Shown here: positions 9,476 to 17,007 of the stretch, in pieces
Layout of the letters: each line of letters begins with the position of its first letter
Position numbering within the stretch: the stretch's first letter is position 1
NCBI RefSeq assembly: GCF_019312595.1
Contig: NZ_JAHWDQ010000002.1
Span: forward strand, 62,001-126,000
Direction: 5' to 3'
DNA: 64,000 bases
Source: Zhongshania aquimaris
Lineage (GTDB): Bacteria; Pseudomonadota; Gammaproteobacteria; Pseudomonadales; Spongiibacteraceae
The notes under the pieces: model-generated
What the model was told of the DNA's origin: nothing
Database searches by the model: none
The model's input: the letters and a program-made list of their open reading frames with translations, nothing else
Program-made: the position numbers and the translations under genes

Positions 9476-9505
9476 TTCACATCCCGCCAATTCCTGTGCT
9501 ATCAT
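9476..9505 (+). promoter_or_regulatory. Putative sigma-70 promoter of trxA
   Basis: TTCACA (9476-9481) and TATCAT (9500-9505) are separated by 18 bases and lie about 40 bases upstream of the trxA start. The fit to the -35/-10 consensus is moderate. The -35 box overlaps the 5' end of the divergent ppx-like gene. Confidence 0.45.
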
Positions 9506-9546
9506 CGCACATCCTTTATTTTGTGAAGTTTATTCGGAGAACTAAC

Positions 9547-9873
9547 ATGAGCGACAACATCGTTCACGTCACCGACAGCAGCTTTGAAGAAGACGTGCTG
9601 AAGTCTGATTTACCTGTGCTGGTCGATTTCTGGGCTGAGTGGTGTGGCCCTTGTAAAATGATTGCACCCATTCTGGATGAAATTTCAGGCGAGTTCGCAG
9701 GCAAATTGAAAATCTGCAAAATCGATGTCGATGCCAACAGCGACACGCCTGCCAAATTTAGCGTTCGCGGTATTCCAACGCTGATGATTTTCAAAGGCGG
9801 AAATGCAGAGGCCACTAAAGTTGGCGCACTGTCTAAAACCCAGTTACTGGATTTCGTGAATTCAGCACTGTAA
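9547..9873 (+). CDS. trxA: Thioredoxin 1
   Basis: Cytosolic disulfide reductase that supplies electrons from thioredoxin reductase to ribonucleotide reductase, methionine sulfoxide reductases and others. The 108 residues match E. coli TrxA exactly in length. The active site WCGPCK has its cysteines at 33 and 36, and the cis-proline motif RGIPTLMIF follows. The start at 9547 follows TCGGAG with good spacing. The frame is open further upstream, but those residues would precede the whole conserved fold. trxA directly before rho is the usual gammaproteobacterial order. Confidence 0.97.
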   Translation: MSDNIVHVTDSSFEEDVLKSDLPVLVDFWAEWCGPCKMIAPILDEISGEFAGKLKICKIDVDANSDTPAKFSVRGIPTLMIFKGGNAEATKVGALSKTQLLDFVNSAL

Positions 9874-9882
9874 GTCCGCTGC

Positions 9883-9909
9883 AGCCCGCTCAGTTTTACT
9901 GAGCGGGCT
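9883..9909 (+). terminator. Strong hairpin after trxA, no T-run
   Basis: A 12-bp perfect stem (9883-9894 with 9898-9909) closes a 3-base loop 10 bases after the trxA stop codon. No T-run follows, so it is not a canonical intrinsic terminator. It may stabilise the trxA mRNA 3' end, or act together with Rho, whose own gene is next. Confidence 0.5.
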
Positions 9910-10096
9910 CACGCTAAAAGGTAGACGCCCTAACTTTTCAGTGATAGAGTGCGCAAGATCCTTCAAAGAACACCCAATAATTAACCTTATATTCGCTTCA
10001 GCTTAACTCGTCGAGTTCGTTCCGGCTTCCCGGTTTTTGCCGATCCCACGTCTCGCTTATATCCTGTCTAATTGATACCACTAAACCCATATACCT

Positions 10097-11365
10097 ATGA
10101 ATCTGACCGATCTAAAAACTAAATCAGCCCAAGAACTACTCGACATTGCTAAAGAAAGCGGCCTGGACAACATTGCCCGCTCACGCAAACAAGACATCAT
10201 CTTCTCCATACTGAAACGACACGCCAAAAGTGGTGAAGATATTCACGGCGACGGCGTACTGGAAATTTTGCAAGATGGGTTTGGCTTCCTGCGCTCAGCC
10301 GACTGCTCATACCTCGCCGGCCCCGACGATATATATGTTTCACCCAGCCAGATCAGACGCTTTAACCTGCGCACTGGCGATAGTATTGCTGGCAAAATCC
10401 GGCCGCCAAAAGAAGGCGAGCGCTATTTTGCACTATTGAAAGTCGACGAAGTCAACTTCACCCGCCCAGAACAGTCCAAGAACAAAGTCCTGTTTGAAAA
10501 CCTCACCCCCCTGTTTCCCAATGAGCGCTTAACGCTTGAAATGGGCACAGGTTCGACTGAGGATTTAACTGGACGCATCATCGATTTAGCTGCACCAATC
10601 GGCAAAGGCCAGCGCGGCCTGATCGTCGCTCCGCCAAAAGCGGGTAAAACCCTGATGTTGCAGAATATTGCCTCGAGCATTATCCGCAACAATCCAGAGT
10701 GCTACGTTATCGTTCTGCTGATTGACGAACGTCCTGAAGAAGTCACCGAGATGCAGCGCTCCGTCGGTATTCGCGGCGCAGAAGTGGTCGCCTCGACCTT
10801 TGACGAGCCACCTGCACGTCACGTTCAAGTGGCCGAAATGGTTATCGAAAAAGCCAAGCGCCTGGTTGAACACAAACGCGACGTGGTTATTCTGCTCGAC
10901 TCTATCACTCGTCTAGCTCGCGCTTATAACACCATTATCCCCAGCTCCGGCAAAGTACTGACCGGCGGTGTCGACGCACACGCCTTGGAACGCCCAAAAC
11001 GCTTTTTCGGCGCAGCTCGTAATATTGAAGAAGGTGGCAGCTTATCCATTATCGCAACCGCATTGATTGATACCGGTTCGAAAATGGACGAGGTTATCTA
11101 CGAAGAGTTTAAAGGTACGGGTAATAACGAACTACACCTCGACCGCAAAATTGCCGAGAAGCGCGTTTACCCCGCCATCAATATTCGTCGCTCCGGCACC
11201 CGTCGCGAAGAATTGCTGACCGGTGAAGAAGAACTGGCCAGAATGTGGATTCTGCGTAAATTACTGCACGGTATGGAAGACACCGCAGCGATTGAATTCT
11301 TAATCGACAAGCTCAAAGATACCAAGACCAACGCGGACTTCTTTGACTCGATGAAGCGTAAGTAA
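10097..11365 (+). CDS. rho: Transcription termination factor Rho
   Basis: Hexameric RNA-dependent ATPase/helicase that ends transcription. The 422 residues (E. coli 419) show the N-terminal helical domain ([18 protein letters not shown]) and the cold-shock-like RNA-binding domain with RNP1 DGFGFLR (60-66). Walker A APPKAGKT is at 178-185 and Walker B VVILLDS ends near Asp268. The Q-loop/R-loop region follows in the C-terminal half. The 223-base gap after trxA is long and probably holds the rho promoter and leader. rho is autoregulated through its leader in E. coli, but I see no clear leader peptide here. Confidence 0.98.
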   Translation: MNLTDLKTKSAQELLDIAKESGLDNIARSRKQDIIFSILKRHAKSGEDIHGDGVLEILQDGFGFLRSADCSYLAGPDDIYVSPSQIRRFNLRTGDSIAGKIRPPKEGERYFALLKVDEVNFTRPEQSKNKVLFENLTPLFPNERLTLEMGTGSTEDLTGRIIDLAAPIGKGQRGLIVAPPKAGKTLMLQNIASSIIRNNPECYVIVLLIDERPEEVTEMQRSVGIRGAEVVASTFDEPPARHVQVAEMVIEKAKRLVEHKRDVVILLDSITRLARAYNTIIPSSGKVLTGGVDAHALERPKRFFGAARNIEEGGSLSIIATALIDTGSKMDEVIYEEFKGTGNNELHLDRKIAEKRVYPAINIRRSGTRREELLTGEEELARMWILRKLLHGMEDTAAIEFLIDKLKDTKTNADFFDSMKRK

Positions 11366-11380
11366 CGCGGAATGCTTGAC

Positions 11381-11486
11381 GGGAGACGGGAGATGCTAAA
11401 AAGCAAAACTCTCAGCTCTCGTCAATGTGTTGGGCGCTGCACCATCCGCGCCCACTATTATTTTACTTTGCGTCTCCCCGTCTCCC
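11381..11486. repeat. Separated inverted repeat of a GGGAGAC heptad between rho and ubiD
   Basis: The left arm GGGAGACGGGAGA (11381-11393) and the right arm TCTCCCCGTCTCCC (11473-11486) are complementary apart from one extra C. They are about 80 bases apart in the rho-ubiD gap. Together they could fold the whole gap into one long stem-loop after the rho stop. The left arm itself is a tandem GACGGGA repeat. Function unknown: it could be a 3'-end structure of the rho mRNA or part of an interspersed repeat. Confidence 0.5.
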
Positions 11487-11505
11487 ATCCAGCGTAACGC
11501 CTGCC

Positions 11506-12969
11506 ATGTATAAAGACCTCAGAGAATTCATCCGGCATTTAGAAAAACAAGGTGAGCTAAAACGTATTAGCCATCCCGTTGATCCCAATCTGGAAATGAC
11601 TGAGATTTGCGACCGCGTCTTGCGCGCTGGCGGCCCCGCCCTATTGTTTGAAAATCCCATTGGTTACGATATTCCGGTACTGGCGAATTTATTCGGCACC
11701 GAAAAGCGTGTCGCAATGGGTATGGGCAAAGACGATATAAAGGCCCTTCACGAAGTCGGCGAATTACTCGCTTTTTTACGCCAACCTGATCCACCAAAAG
11801 GTCTACGCGACGCGTGGAGCAAACTACCGGTATTCAAACAAGTTTTGAATATGGGGCCTAAAATGGTGAGCAATGCGCCCTGCCAGGAATGCGTGATTGA
11901 AGGCGACGCGGTAGATTTACGCACACTGCCCATTCAAACCTGCTGGCCCGACGACGCCGCACCACTGATCACTTGGCCACTAGTCATTACCCGTGGCCCG
12001 AATAAAGAACGCCAAAACCTCGGCATTTACCGCATGCAGTTAATCGGCAAAAACAAGCTGATAATGCGCTGGCTTTCACATCGCGGCGGCGCACTGGATT
12101 TCCAAGAATTTAAAGCCAGCAACCCTGGTGAAAAATTTCCAATATCGGTTGCGCTTGGCGCCGATCCAGCTACGACCTTAGGTGCGGTTACGCCGGTACC
12201 TGACTCACTGAGCGAATACGCCTTTGCTGGATTACTGCGCGGCAGCAAGACCGAACTCACCAAAAGCTTGAGCAATGACTTACAAGTGCCGGCGACAGCA
12301 GAATTTATTCTAGAGGGTTATATCGACCCTGAGGAAATGGCCGACGAAGGCCCCTACGGCGATCACACGGGCTACTATAATGAAGTAGACAGCTTCCCCG
12401 TATTTACCGTCACCCACATCAGCCATCGCAAAAAACCGATCTATCACAGCACCTATACCGGTCGGCCACCGGATGAGCCAGCCGTACTCGGCGTCGCCTT
12501 GAATGAGGTGTTAGTCCCACTACTGCAAAGGCAATTCCCAGAAATAGTCGATTTCTATCTGCCACCGGAAGGCTGCTCCTATCGCATGGCCGTGGTGACG
12601 ATTAAAAAACAATATCCAGGTCACGCCAAACGCGTCATGTTTGGGGTTTGGTCATTTTTACGACAATTTATGTACACCAAGTTTGTAATTGTTTGCGACG
12701 ACGACGTCAACGCCCGCGACTGGAATGACGTTATCTGGGCCATCACTACCCGTATGGACCCCGCACGCGATACCGTACTCGTCGAAAATACCCCGATCGA
12801 TTATCTCGACTTTGCCTCACCTGTTTCGGGTCTAGGTTCCAAAATGGGAATGGACGCCACCAATAAGATGGGCGGTGAAACCACTCGTGAGTGGGGAAGG
12901 CCCATTGTGAAGGACCCTTCCGTTATTCAAAAGATAGATGATATTTGGGACCAGTTGGGGTTGAGCTAA
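11506..12969 (+). CDS. ubiD: 4-hydroxy-3-polyprenylbenzoate decarboxylase
   Basis: UbiD decarboxylates the polyprenyl-hydroxybenzoate intermediate of ubiquinone synthesis, using prenylated FMN made by UbiX. I choose the ATG at 11506, giving [21 protein letters not shown], the standard UbiD start, and 487 residues (E. coli 497). The open frame runs upstream but into unrelated sequence with the inverted repeat. [11 protein letters not shown] carries the prenyl-FMN/metal contacts, and [14 protein letters not shown] holds conserved acidic residues. Near the C-terminus [13 protein letters not shown] is typical. It follows rho on the same strand with a 140-base gap. ubiX is not in the window. Confidence 0.96.
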   Translation: MYKDLREFIRHLEKQGELKRISHPVDPNLEMTEICDRVLRAGGPALLFENPIGYDIPVLANLFGTEKRVAMGMGKDDIKALHEVGELLAFLRQPDPPKGLRDAWSKLPVFKQVLNMGPKMVSNAPCQECVIEGDAVDLRTLPIQTCWPDDAAPLITWPLVITRGPNKERQNLGIYRMQLIGKNKLIMRWLSHRGGALDFQEFKASNPGEKFPISVALGADPATTLGAVTPVPDSLSEYAFAGLLRGSKTELTKSLSNDLQVPATAEFILEGYIDPEEMADEGPYGDHTGYYNEVDSFPVFTVTHISHRKKPIYHSTYTGRPPDEPAVLGVALNEVLVPLLQRQFPEIVDFYLPPEGCSYRMAVVTIKKQYPGHAKRVMFGVWSFLRQFMYTKFVIVCDDDVNARDWNDVIWAITTRMDPARDTVLVENTPIDYLDFASPVSGLGSKMGMDATNKMGGETTREWGRPIVKDPSVIQKIDDIWDQLGLS

Positions 12970-13044
12970 TTGGGGGCAGTGTAGAACACCCGTTTTAGCT
13001 CCTAAGTGACTATTTATAATTATTTCAGTTTTCTAGGAACTACT

Positions 13045-13066
13045 GTTTCGCCCAGCTGGGCGAAAC
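13045..13066. repeat. 22-base perfect palindrome downstream of ubiD
   Basis: GTTTCGCCCAGCTGGGCGAAAC reads the same on both strands and would fold into a 9-bp hairpin with an AGCT loop. It lies 76 bases after the ubiD stop. There is no T-run, so it is either an unusual mRNA 3' structure or a protein-binding palindrome. Confidence 0.5.
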
Positions 13067-13194
13067 CAGCTCTTGCAGTTAGCCCAATCCAAGAAAAGCA
13101 TCCGCTCCCTTCGCTGGATACCCAATCGAGATGGGGTACGGCGAGTTACTTCTGAACCAATGGCCCAGCCTGTGAAACCGCTCCAATCACAATT

Positions 13195-13213
13195 GATAAT
13201 GATTCTCATAATC
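13195..13213 (+). promoter_or_regulatory. Fur box upstream of TonB receptor
   Basis: GATAATGATTCTCATAATC agrees with the 19-base Fur consensus GATAATGATAATCATTATC at 16 positions by hand count. It lies 77 bases upstream of the TonB receptor start, a usual operator place. It implies repression of the receptor-PepSY operon by Fe(II)-Fur when iron is plentiful. Confidence 0.8.
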
Positions 13214-13289
13214 TATACAATTAGCGATTATCAAATACCCTCGGTAAGACCGCCTTAACAAGACCTCCTATTTCGAGTAGAAAATCTCC

Positions 13290-15389
13290 ATGACAAATCT
13301 CAAAAAATCGCTGTCCTTAACCACCTTCGCACTAATAGCTGCCAGCAGCGCTGCCATCGCCAAAGAGTTCACCGAAGAAATAGTGGTTACGGCCAGCCGC
13401 TCAGAACGACCACTCAGCACCATTGCCAATACCGTTACCGTTATTAACGAGCAAGAGCTTATTAAGCAGATGGGGGTCAGCAGCGATATGTCGACCATTC
13501 TAGGTAACCTCATACCTAGCTTTGCTCCAAGTCGCCAAAAGATGACTAATGCGGGAGAGAGCCTACGTGGCCGCAAGCCTCTATATCTAGTAGACGGTGT
13601 ACCACAATCCAACCCACTGCGTGACGGTGGTCGAGATGCCCACACTATTGATCCTCTAATGCTTGAACGGGTAGAAGTCATCCACGGTGCCAACGCTATT
13701 CACGGCTTGGGCGCCTCAGGCGGCATTATCAATCTCATTACCAAAAAACCGACTGACACTACCGAGCAAAGCATTCGCATCGAGTCATTTTTTCAGGAAG
13801 AGGATATCAGCGAGAGCCTGGGATACGGAGTGAATTACAGCGTGGCGGGTAGCTGGCAAGACTTCGACGCCCTTGCAAGTATCGGCTACCGCCAAAGCGG
13901 CATCGGCTACGACGCCAACGGCGATATTATTGGTTTCGATAATGCCCAGGGCGACACGCTCGATTCCGACATGGCCAACGTGTTTTTAAAAATGGGTTAC
14001 AACTGGGATGAACAGCGCCTTGAAATGACCATCAACCACTATGATATAGCCGGGAACAATGACTGGGTTGGTGTCGATGGCGACATCAATGCAGGTGTTC
14101 CGACCACTGCAGAAAAAGGCGATTTGCAGGGCGAGCCTGTCAGTAATGAAGTCACCCTGCTCAGCTTTAACTATAGTAACGAAACCTTCTTTGGCCACAA
14201 GTTGCGTGCGCATTTTTTCACCCAGGAATTTGCAGCGACCTACGGCGGAAGCGCCGCAGGAACTTTCCAAGACCCAACTATCGGACCATCGGTATTTGAT
14301 CAATCGCAAAACAACTCAGAGAAGCAAGGTATTAAGATTACTTTGATCAAAGATGACATCGCTGGCATGCCACTAAACTTGGTTTACGGCATGGATATTT
14401 TTACCGACACTACTTACCAAAAATTAATCACCACTGGTCGCTACTGGGTGCCAAAAACCGAGTATGAAAACTACGCGCCATTCTTACAAGCGGAGTATGT
14501 CGGCATTCAAAATCTCACGCTTACCGCCGGCGTTCGTCAGGAAAACTCCGAATTAATGGTCGACGATTTCAACACCTTGGCATCATATAACGGCGGCCAA
14601 TTTGTAAAAGGTGGCAATCCAAAATTCGACGACACCCTATTTAATGTTGGCGCCACCTACAAAATTACTGACAACTGGCGCTTGTTTGGCAATATGTCTG
14701 AAGGGTTTTCTATGGCCGATGTCGGTCGTGTATTGCGAGGAATCAATACCGCTAATCAAAGCGTTGAAACCTTTCTGGATCTAGAGCCCATTATTACCGA
14801 CAACACCGAGATTGGTGCAGAATATACAAATCGCAATTTCCAAGCCCAATTGAGCTACTACCAATCGGACTCTGATTTTGGCCAGCGCCTAGAGGCCGAC
14901 GCCAATGGCATTTACAGTGTAAAACGCGAACGCACTGAAATCAGCGGTATCGAACTTCGCGCCAGTTGGTTTGCCAGCGACGCCGACACCCTCAATATTC
15001 GCATCGCTCGTCAGGAGGGGGAATACGACTCTGACGGCAACGGCAAAGTAGACACCGACCTCGCCGGTGCGAATATCGGCCCGAATCGCGTCAATATTAG
15101 CTGGGACCGCGAGTGGACTGACAAATTGAGTTCACGTATACAAGTCAGTCAAGTTCAAGACCGCAATTTTAAAAACAGCAGCGGCCAAACCAGCACGAAA
15201 TTTGATGGCTACACCACCGTAGATACCAACCTCGATTACGCTGCAAGCTTTGGAACGATTAGCGTAGGAATACAAAATCTCAACAACGAAGATTATTTCA
15301 CCTACTATTCACAAACCACTGGATCTGATTCTCGAAACTTTAAAGGCTTGGGACGTAGCGTTAACGTGTCGTTTACTAAACAGTTTTAA
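13290..15389 (+). CDS. TonB-dependent outer membrane receptor, probably iron/siderophore
   Basis: A 699-residue ligand-gated outer-membrane beta barrel energised by TonB-ExbBD. A signal peptide of about 24 residues (MTNLKKSLSLTTFALIAAS... ending AIA) is followed by the TonB box EEIVVTAS. Plug-domain motifs are LYLVDGVP and LERVEVIHGANAIHGLGASGG. The barrel ends with phenylalanine in VNVSFTKQF, the outer-membrane assembly signal. Fur-box control and the next gene, a PepSY iron-regulated membrane protein 14 bases downstream, point to ferric-siderophore or haem uptake. The ligand itself cannot be read from sequence. Confidence 0.93.
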   Translation: MTNLKKSLSLTTFALIAASSAAIAKEFTEEIVVTASRSERPLSTIANTVTVINEQELIKQMGVSSDMSTILGNLIPSFAPSRQKMTNAGESLRGRKPLYLVDGVPQSNPLRDGGRDAHTIDPLMLERVEVIHGANAIHGLGASGGIINLITKKPTDTTEQSIRIESFFQEEDISESLGYGVNYSVAGSWQDFDALASIGYRQSGIGYDANGDIIGFDNAQGDTLDSDMANVFLKMGYNWDEQRLEMTINHYDIAGNNDWVGVDGDINAGVPTTAEKGDLQGEPVSNEVTLLSFNYSNETFFGHKLRAHFFTQEFAATYGGSAAGTFQDPTIGPSVFDQSQNNSEKQGIKITLIKDDIAGMPLNLVYGMDIFTDTTYQKLITTGRYWVPKTEYENYAPFLQAEYVGIQNLTLTAGVRQENSELMVDDFNTLASYNGGQFVKGGNPKFDDTLFNVGATYKITDNWRLFGNMSEGFSMADVGRVLRGINTANQSVETFLDLEPIITDNTEIGAEYTNRNFQAQLSYYQSDSDFGQRLEADANGIYSVKRERTEISGIELRASWFASDADTLNIRIARQEGEYDSDGNGKVDTDLAGANIGPNRVNISWDREWTDKLSSRIQVSQVQDRNFKNSSGQTSTKFDGYTTVDTNLDYAASFGTISVGIQNLNNEDYFTYYSQTTGSDSRNFKGLGRSVNVSFTKQF

Positions 15390-15403
15390 ACATAAATATC
15401 GAC

Positions 15404-16531
15404 ATGCGAAATGTTCTATTAAAGCTGCATAAGTACGCCGGATTGATCTTCGGTGTACTACTTAGCCTAATTGGTATTAGCGGTAGTCTACTGGTATTCG
15501 ATCACGCTATCGATGAAGCCCTAACACCTGAACTGCGCAGCAATCCATCGGCCAAGCCAATAGAGCTAGAATCAGTTATTAGCGCTGCAAGAGAAGCGGC
15601 ACCAAACGACGCGACTCTCAGCCGACTTTACCTGTCTCGCGCAGCGGGCAGTCCACATGTCGCCCGCTTTCCCGGCGGCGCAAATGACGGCAAAGCCTTA
15701 GAAGTTAGCATCGCTCCAGATTCAACTGACGTTCTCGCCGTGCGCGTATGGGGTAACTACCCAATGACATGGCTATACAGTTTTCACCACAGTTTAACCG
15801 CTGGCCAAACCGGCAAATACATTGTTGGCACAATGGGTATAGCACTACTTTTCTTTTGTCTCAGTGGCATCGTAATCTGGTGGCCACGCCGCGGGCAATG
15901 GCGCGGCGCGCTGCGTATTGAGCGTCACAAAGGCGCGATGCGATTAAACTACGACCTACACAAATTCATTGGTATTTTTTTCTCTGTACTGCTGGGATTA
16001 TCCGCATTTACAGGTATTGGCTTAATTTTTCATGGCCCAATGGAAGCCGCAGTCAATTTTGTGAGTCCCGTAAGCAAGCTGCCGTCGCCTAGCTCAGCAC
16101 CGAGAAACACGATTGAAACCCAAGCGATTAGCGCAGATATCGCCGTCGCAAAAGCATCAGCCGTTTTCCCCGGCGCAACCTTAAAACGAATTTATTTACC
16201 AGACAGCGACACCGCCAGCTACCAGTTGCTCTTAACGCAAAGCGAAGAGGCGTGGACAAATTACGGCGCTAGTAAGGTGTGGGTAGATCAATACACTGGC
16301 GAAGTATTAGCCAGCTGGAACCCACTGACGGCGCCAATGGGTAATAAATTTTTAATATGGCAATTCCCTTTACACAGTGGCGATGCGCTTGGCTTAGGTG
16401 GTCGCTGGCTACTTCTGATTACCGGCATCACGCCCACCGTTTTATTTGGTAGCGGCGTCTATTTATGGTGGAAAAAGCGGCAACGACGCCTCTCAAATCA
16501 ACGCCGCAATAAGAACAAACTAAGTACCTAA
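15404..16531 (+). CDS. PepSY-associated transmembrane protein (PiuB-like)
   Basis: A 375-residue inner-membrane protein with four hydrophobic segments (about 11-33, 143-163, 190-212 and 335-358) and PepSY domains in the periplasmic loops. The RxxLLKLHKYAGLIFG start and the HKFIGIFFSVLLGLSAFTG segment are typical of the iron-regulated PepSY_TM family. Members are often co-transcribed with siderophore receptors and are thought to act as ferric-siderophore reductases, with histidines in the helices (HK, HH) binding haem. It starts 14 bases after the receptor, so the two form one operon under the Fur box. Confidence 0.9.
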   Translation: MRNVLLKLHKYAGLIFGVLLSLIGISGSLLVFDHAIDEALTPELRSNPSAKPIELESVISAAREAAPNDATLSRLYLSRAAGSPHVARFPGGANDGKALEVSIAPDSTDVLAVRVWGNYPMTWLYSFHHSLTAGQTGKYIVGTMGIALLFFCLSGIVIWWPRRGQWRGALRIERHKGAMRLNYDLHKFIGIFFSVLLGLSAFTGIGLIFHGPMEAAVNFVSPVSKLPSPSSAPRNTIETQAISADIAVAKASAVFPGATLKRIYLPDSDTASYQLLLTQSEEAWTNYGASKVWVDQYTGEVLASWNPLTAPMGNKFLIWQFPLHSGDALGLGGRWLLLITGITPTVLFGSGVYLWWKKRQRRLSNQRRNKNKLST

Positions 16532-17007
16532 AGCACTTCACGAAATAGTGAATATTGTGCAAGCCTCCCACGCTGCACGTGAATTCCACAGCTATAAATT
16601 AATTGGCTCACCTTAAATGATATTCTGCTCGGCGTGACGCTGTTTTTCACTCGTTGGGAAAACCCAAGATGCCGTAGATCTATAAAACATTTCGCATATT
16701 TGGTATCGAAAAAAAGATAATCATTTTGCGAATCTAGATACAAAATCCAGGGTTTGGTATCAACAGATACTTGCCAGGCCCTCCCTTGTGAGCTCGATAA
16801 TTTCTTCCAAAGAATTTGCCGCTGGCCACTACATACGCAAACAAAATGTCCTATTAGCTGCTGGTGGACTACTCAATTTGGGCTTGATAAAACGACCCTA
16901 AGAGTATCATTATATGGGGGGCACTTAATTTAGTGACGGAATACGAAGACGTTGCTAGATCTTCATAATAGCGTTCAGATGATGAACATCTCAAATGGAA
17001 TTGTATA
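16532..17007. other. AT-rich gap between PepSY gene and large lipoprotein gene (476 bases)
   Basis: No convincing gene is present. Two short minus-strand frames have no protein-like features. The sequence looks more AT-rich than the flanking genes. It holds a weak GATAATCATTTT half-match to a Fur box near 16715 and a short TTCAC/GTGAA hairpin just after the PepSY stop. It presumably includes the lipoprotein promoter. Confidence 0.5.

Larger units (their letters stand above)
12970..13289. other. Intergenic region ubiD to TonB receptor (320 bases)
   Basis: This gap holds a perfect 22-base palindrome at 13045-13066, a Fur-box-like operator at 13195-13213, and presumably the promoter of the TonB receptor gene. 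A 61-codon frame within it (13073-13258) has no recognisable protein features and crosses the operator, so I do not call it a gene. Confidence 0.6.

Noticed and set aside
13073-13258. 61-codon frame upstream of the TonB receptor
   Set aside because: It runs across the Fur box and has no protein-like pattern.
16713-16731. Second Fur box near 16715
   Set aside because: Only the GATAAT half matches; the right half (TTGCGAATC) departs too far from the consensus.
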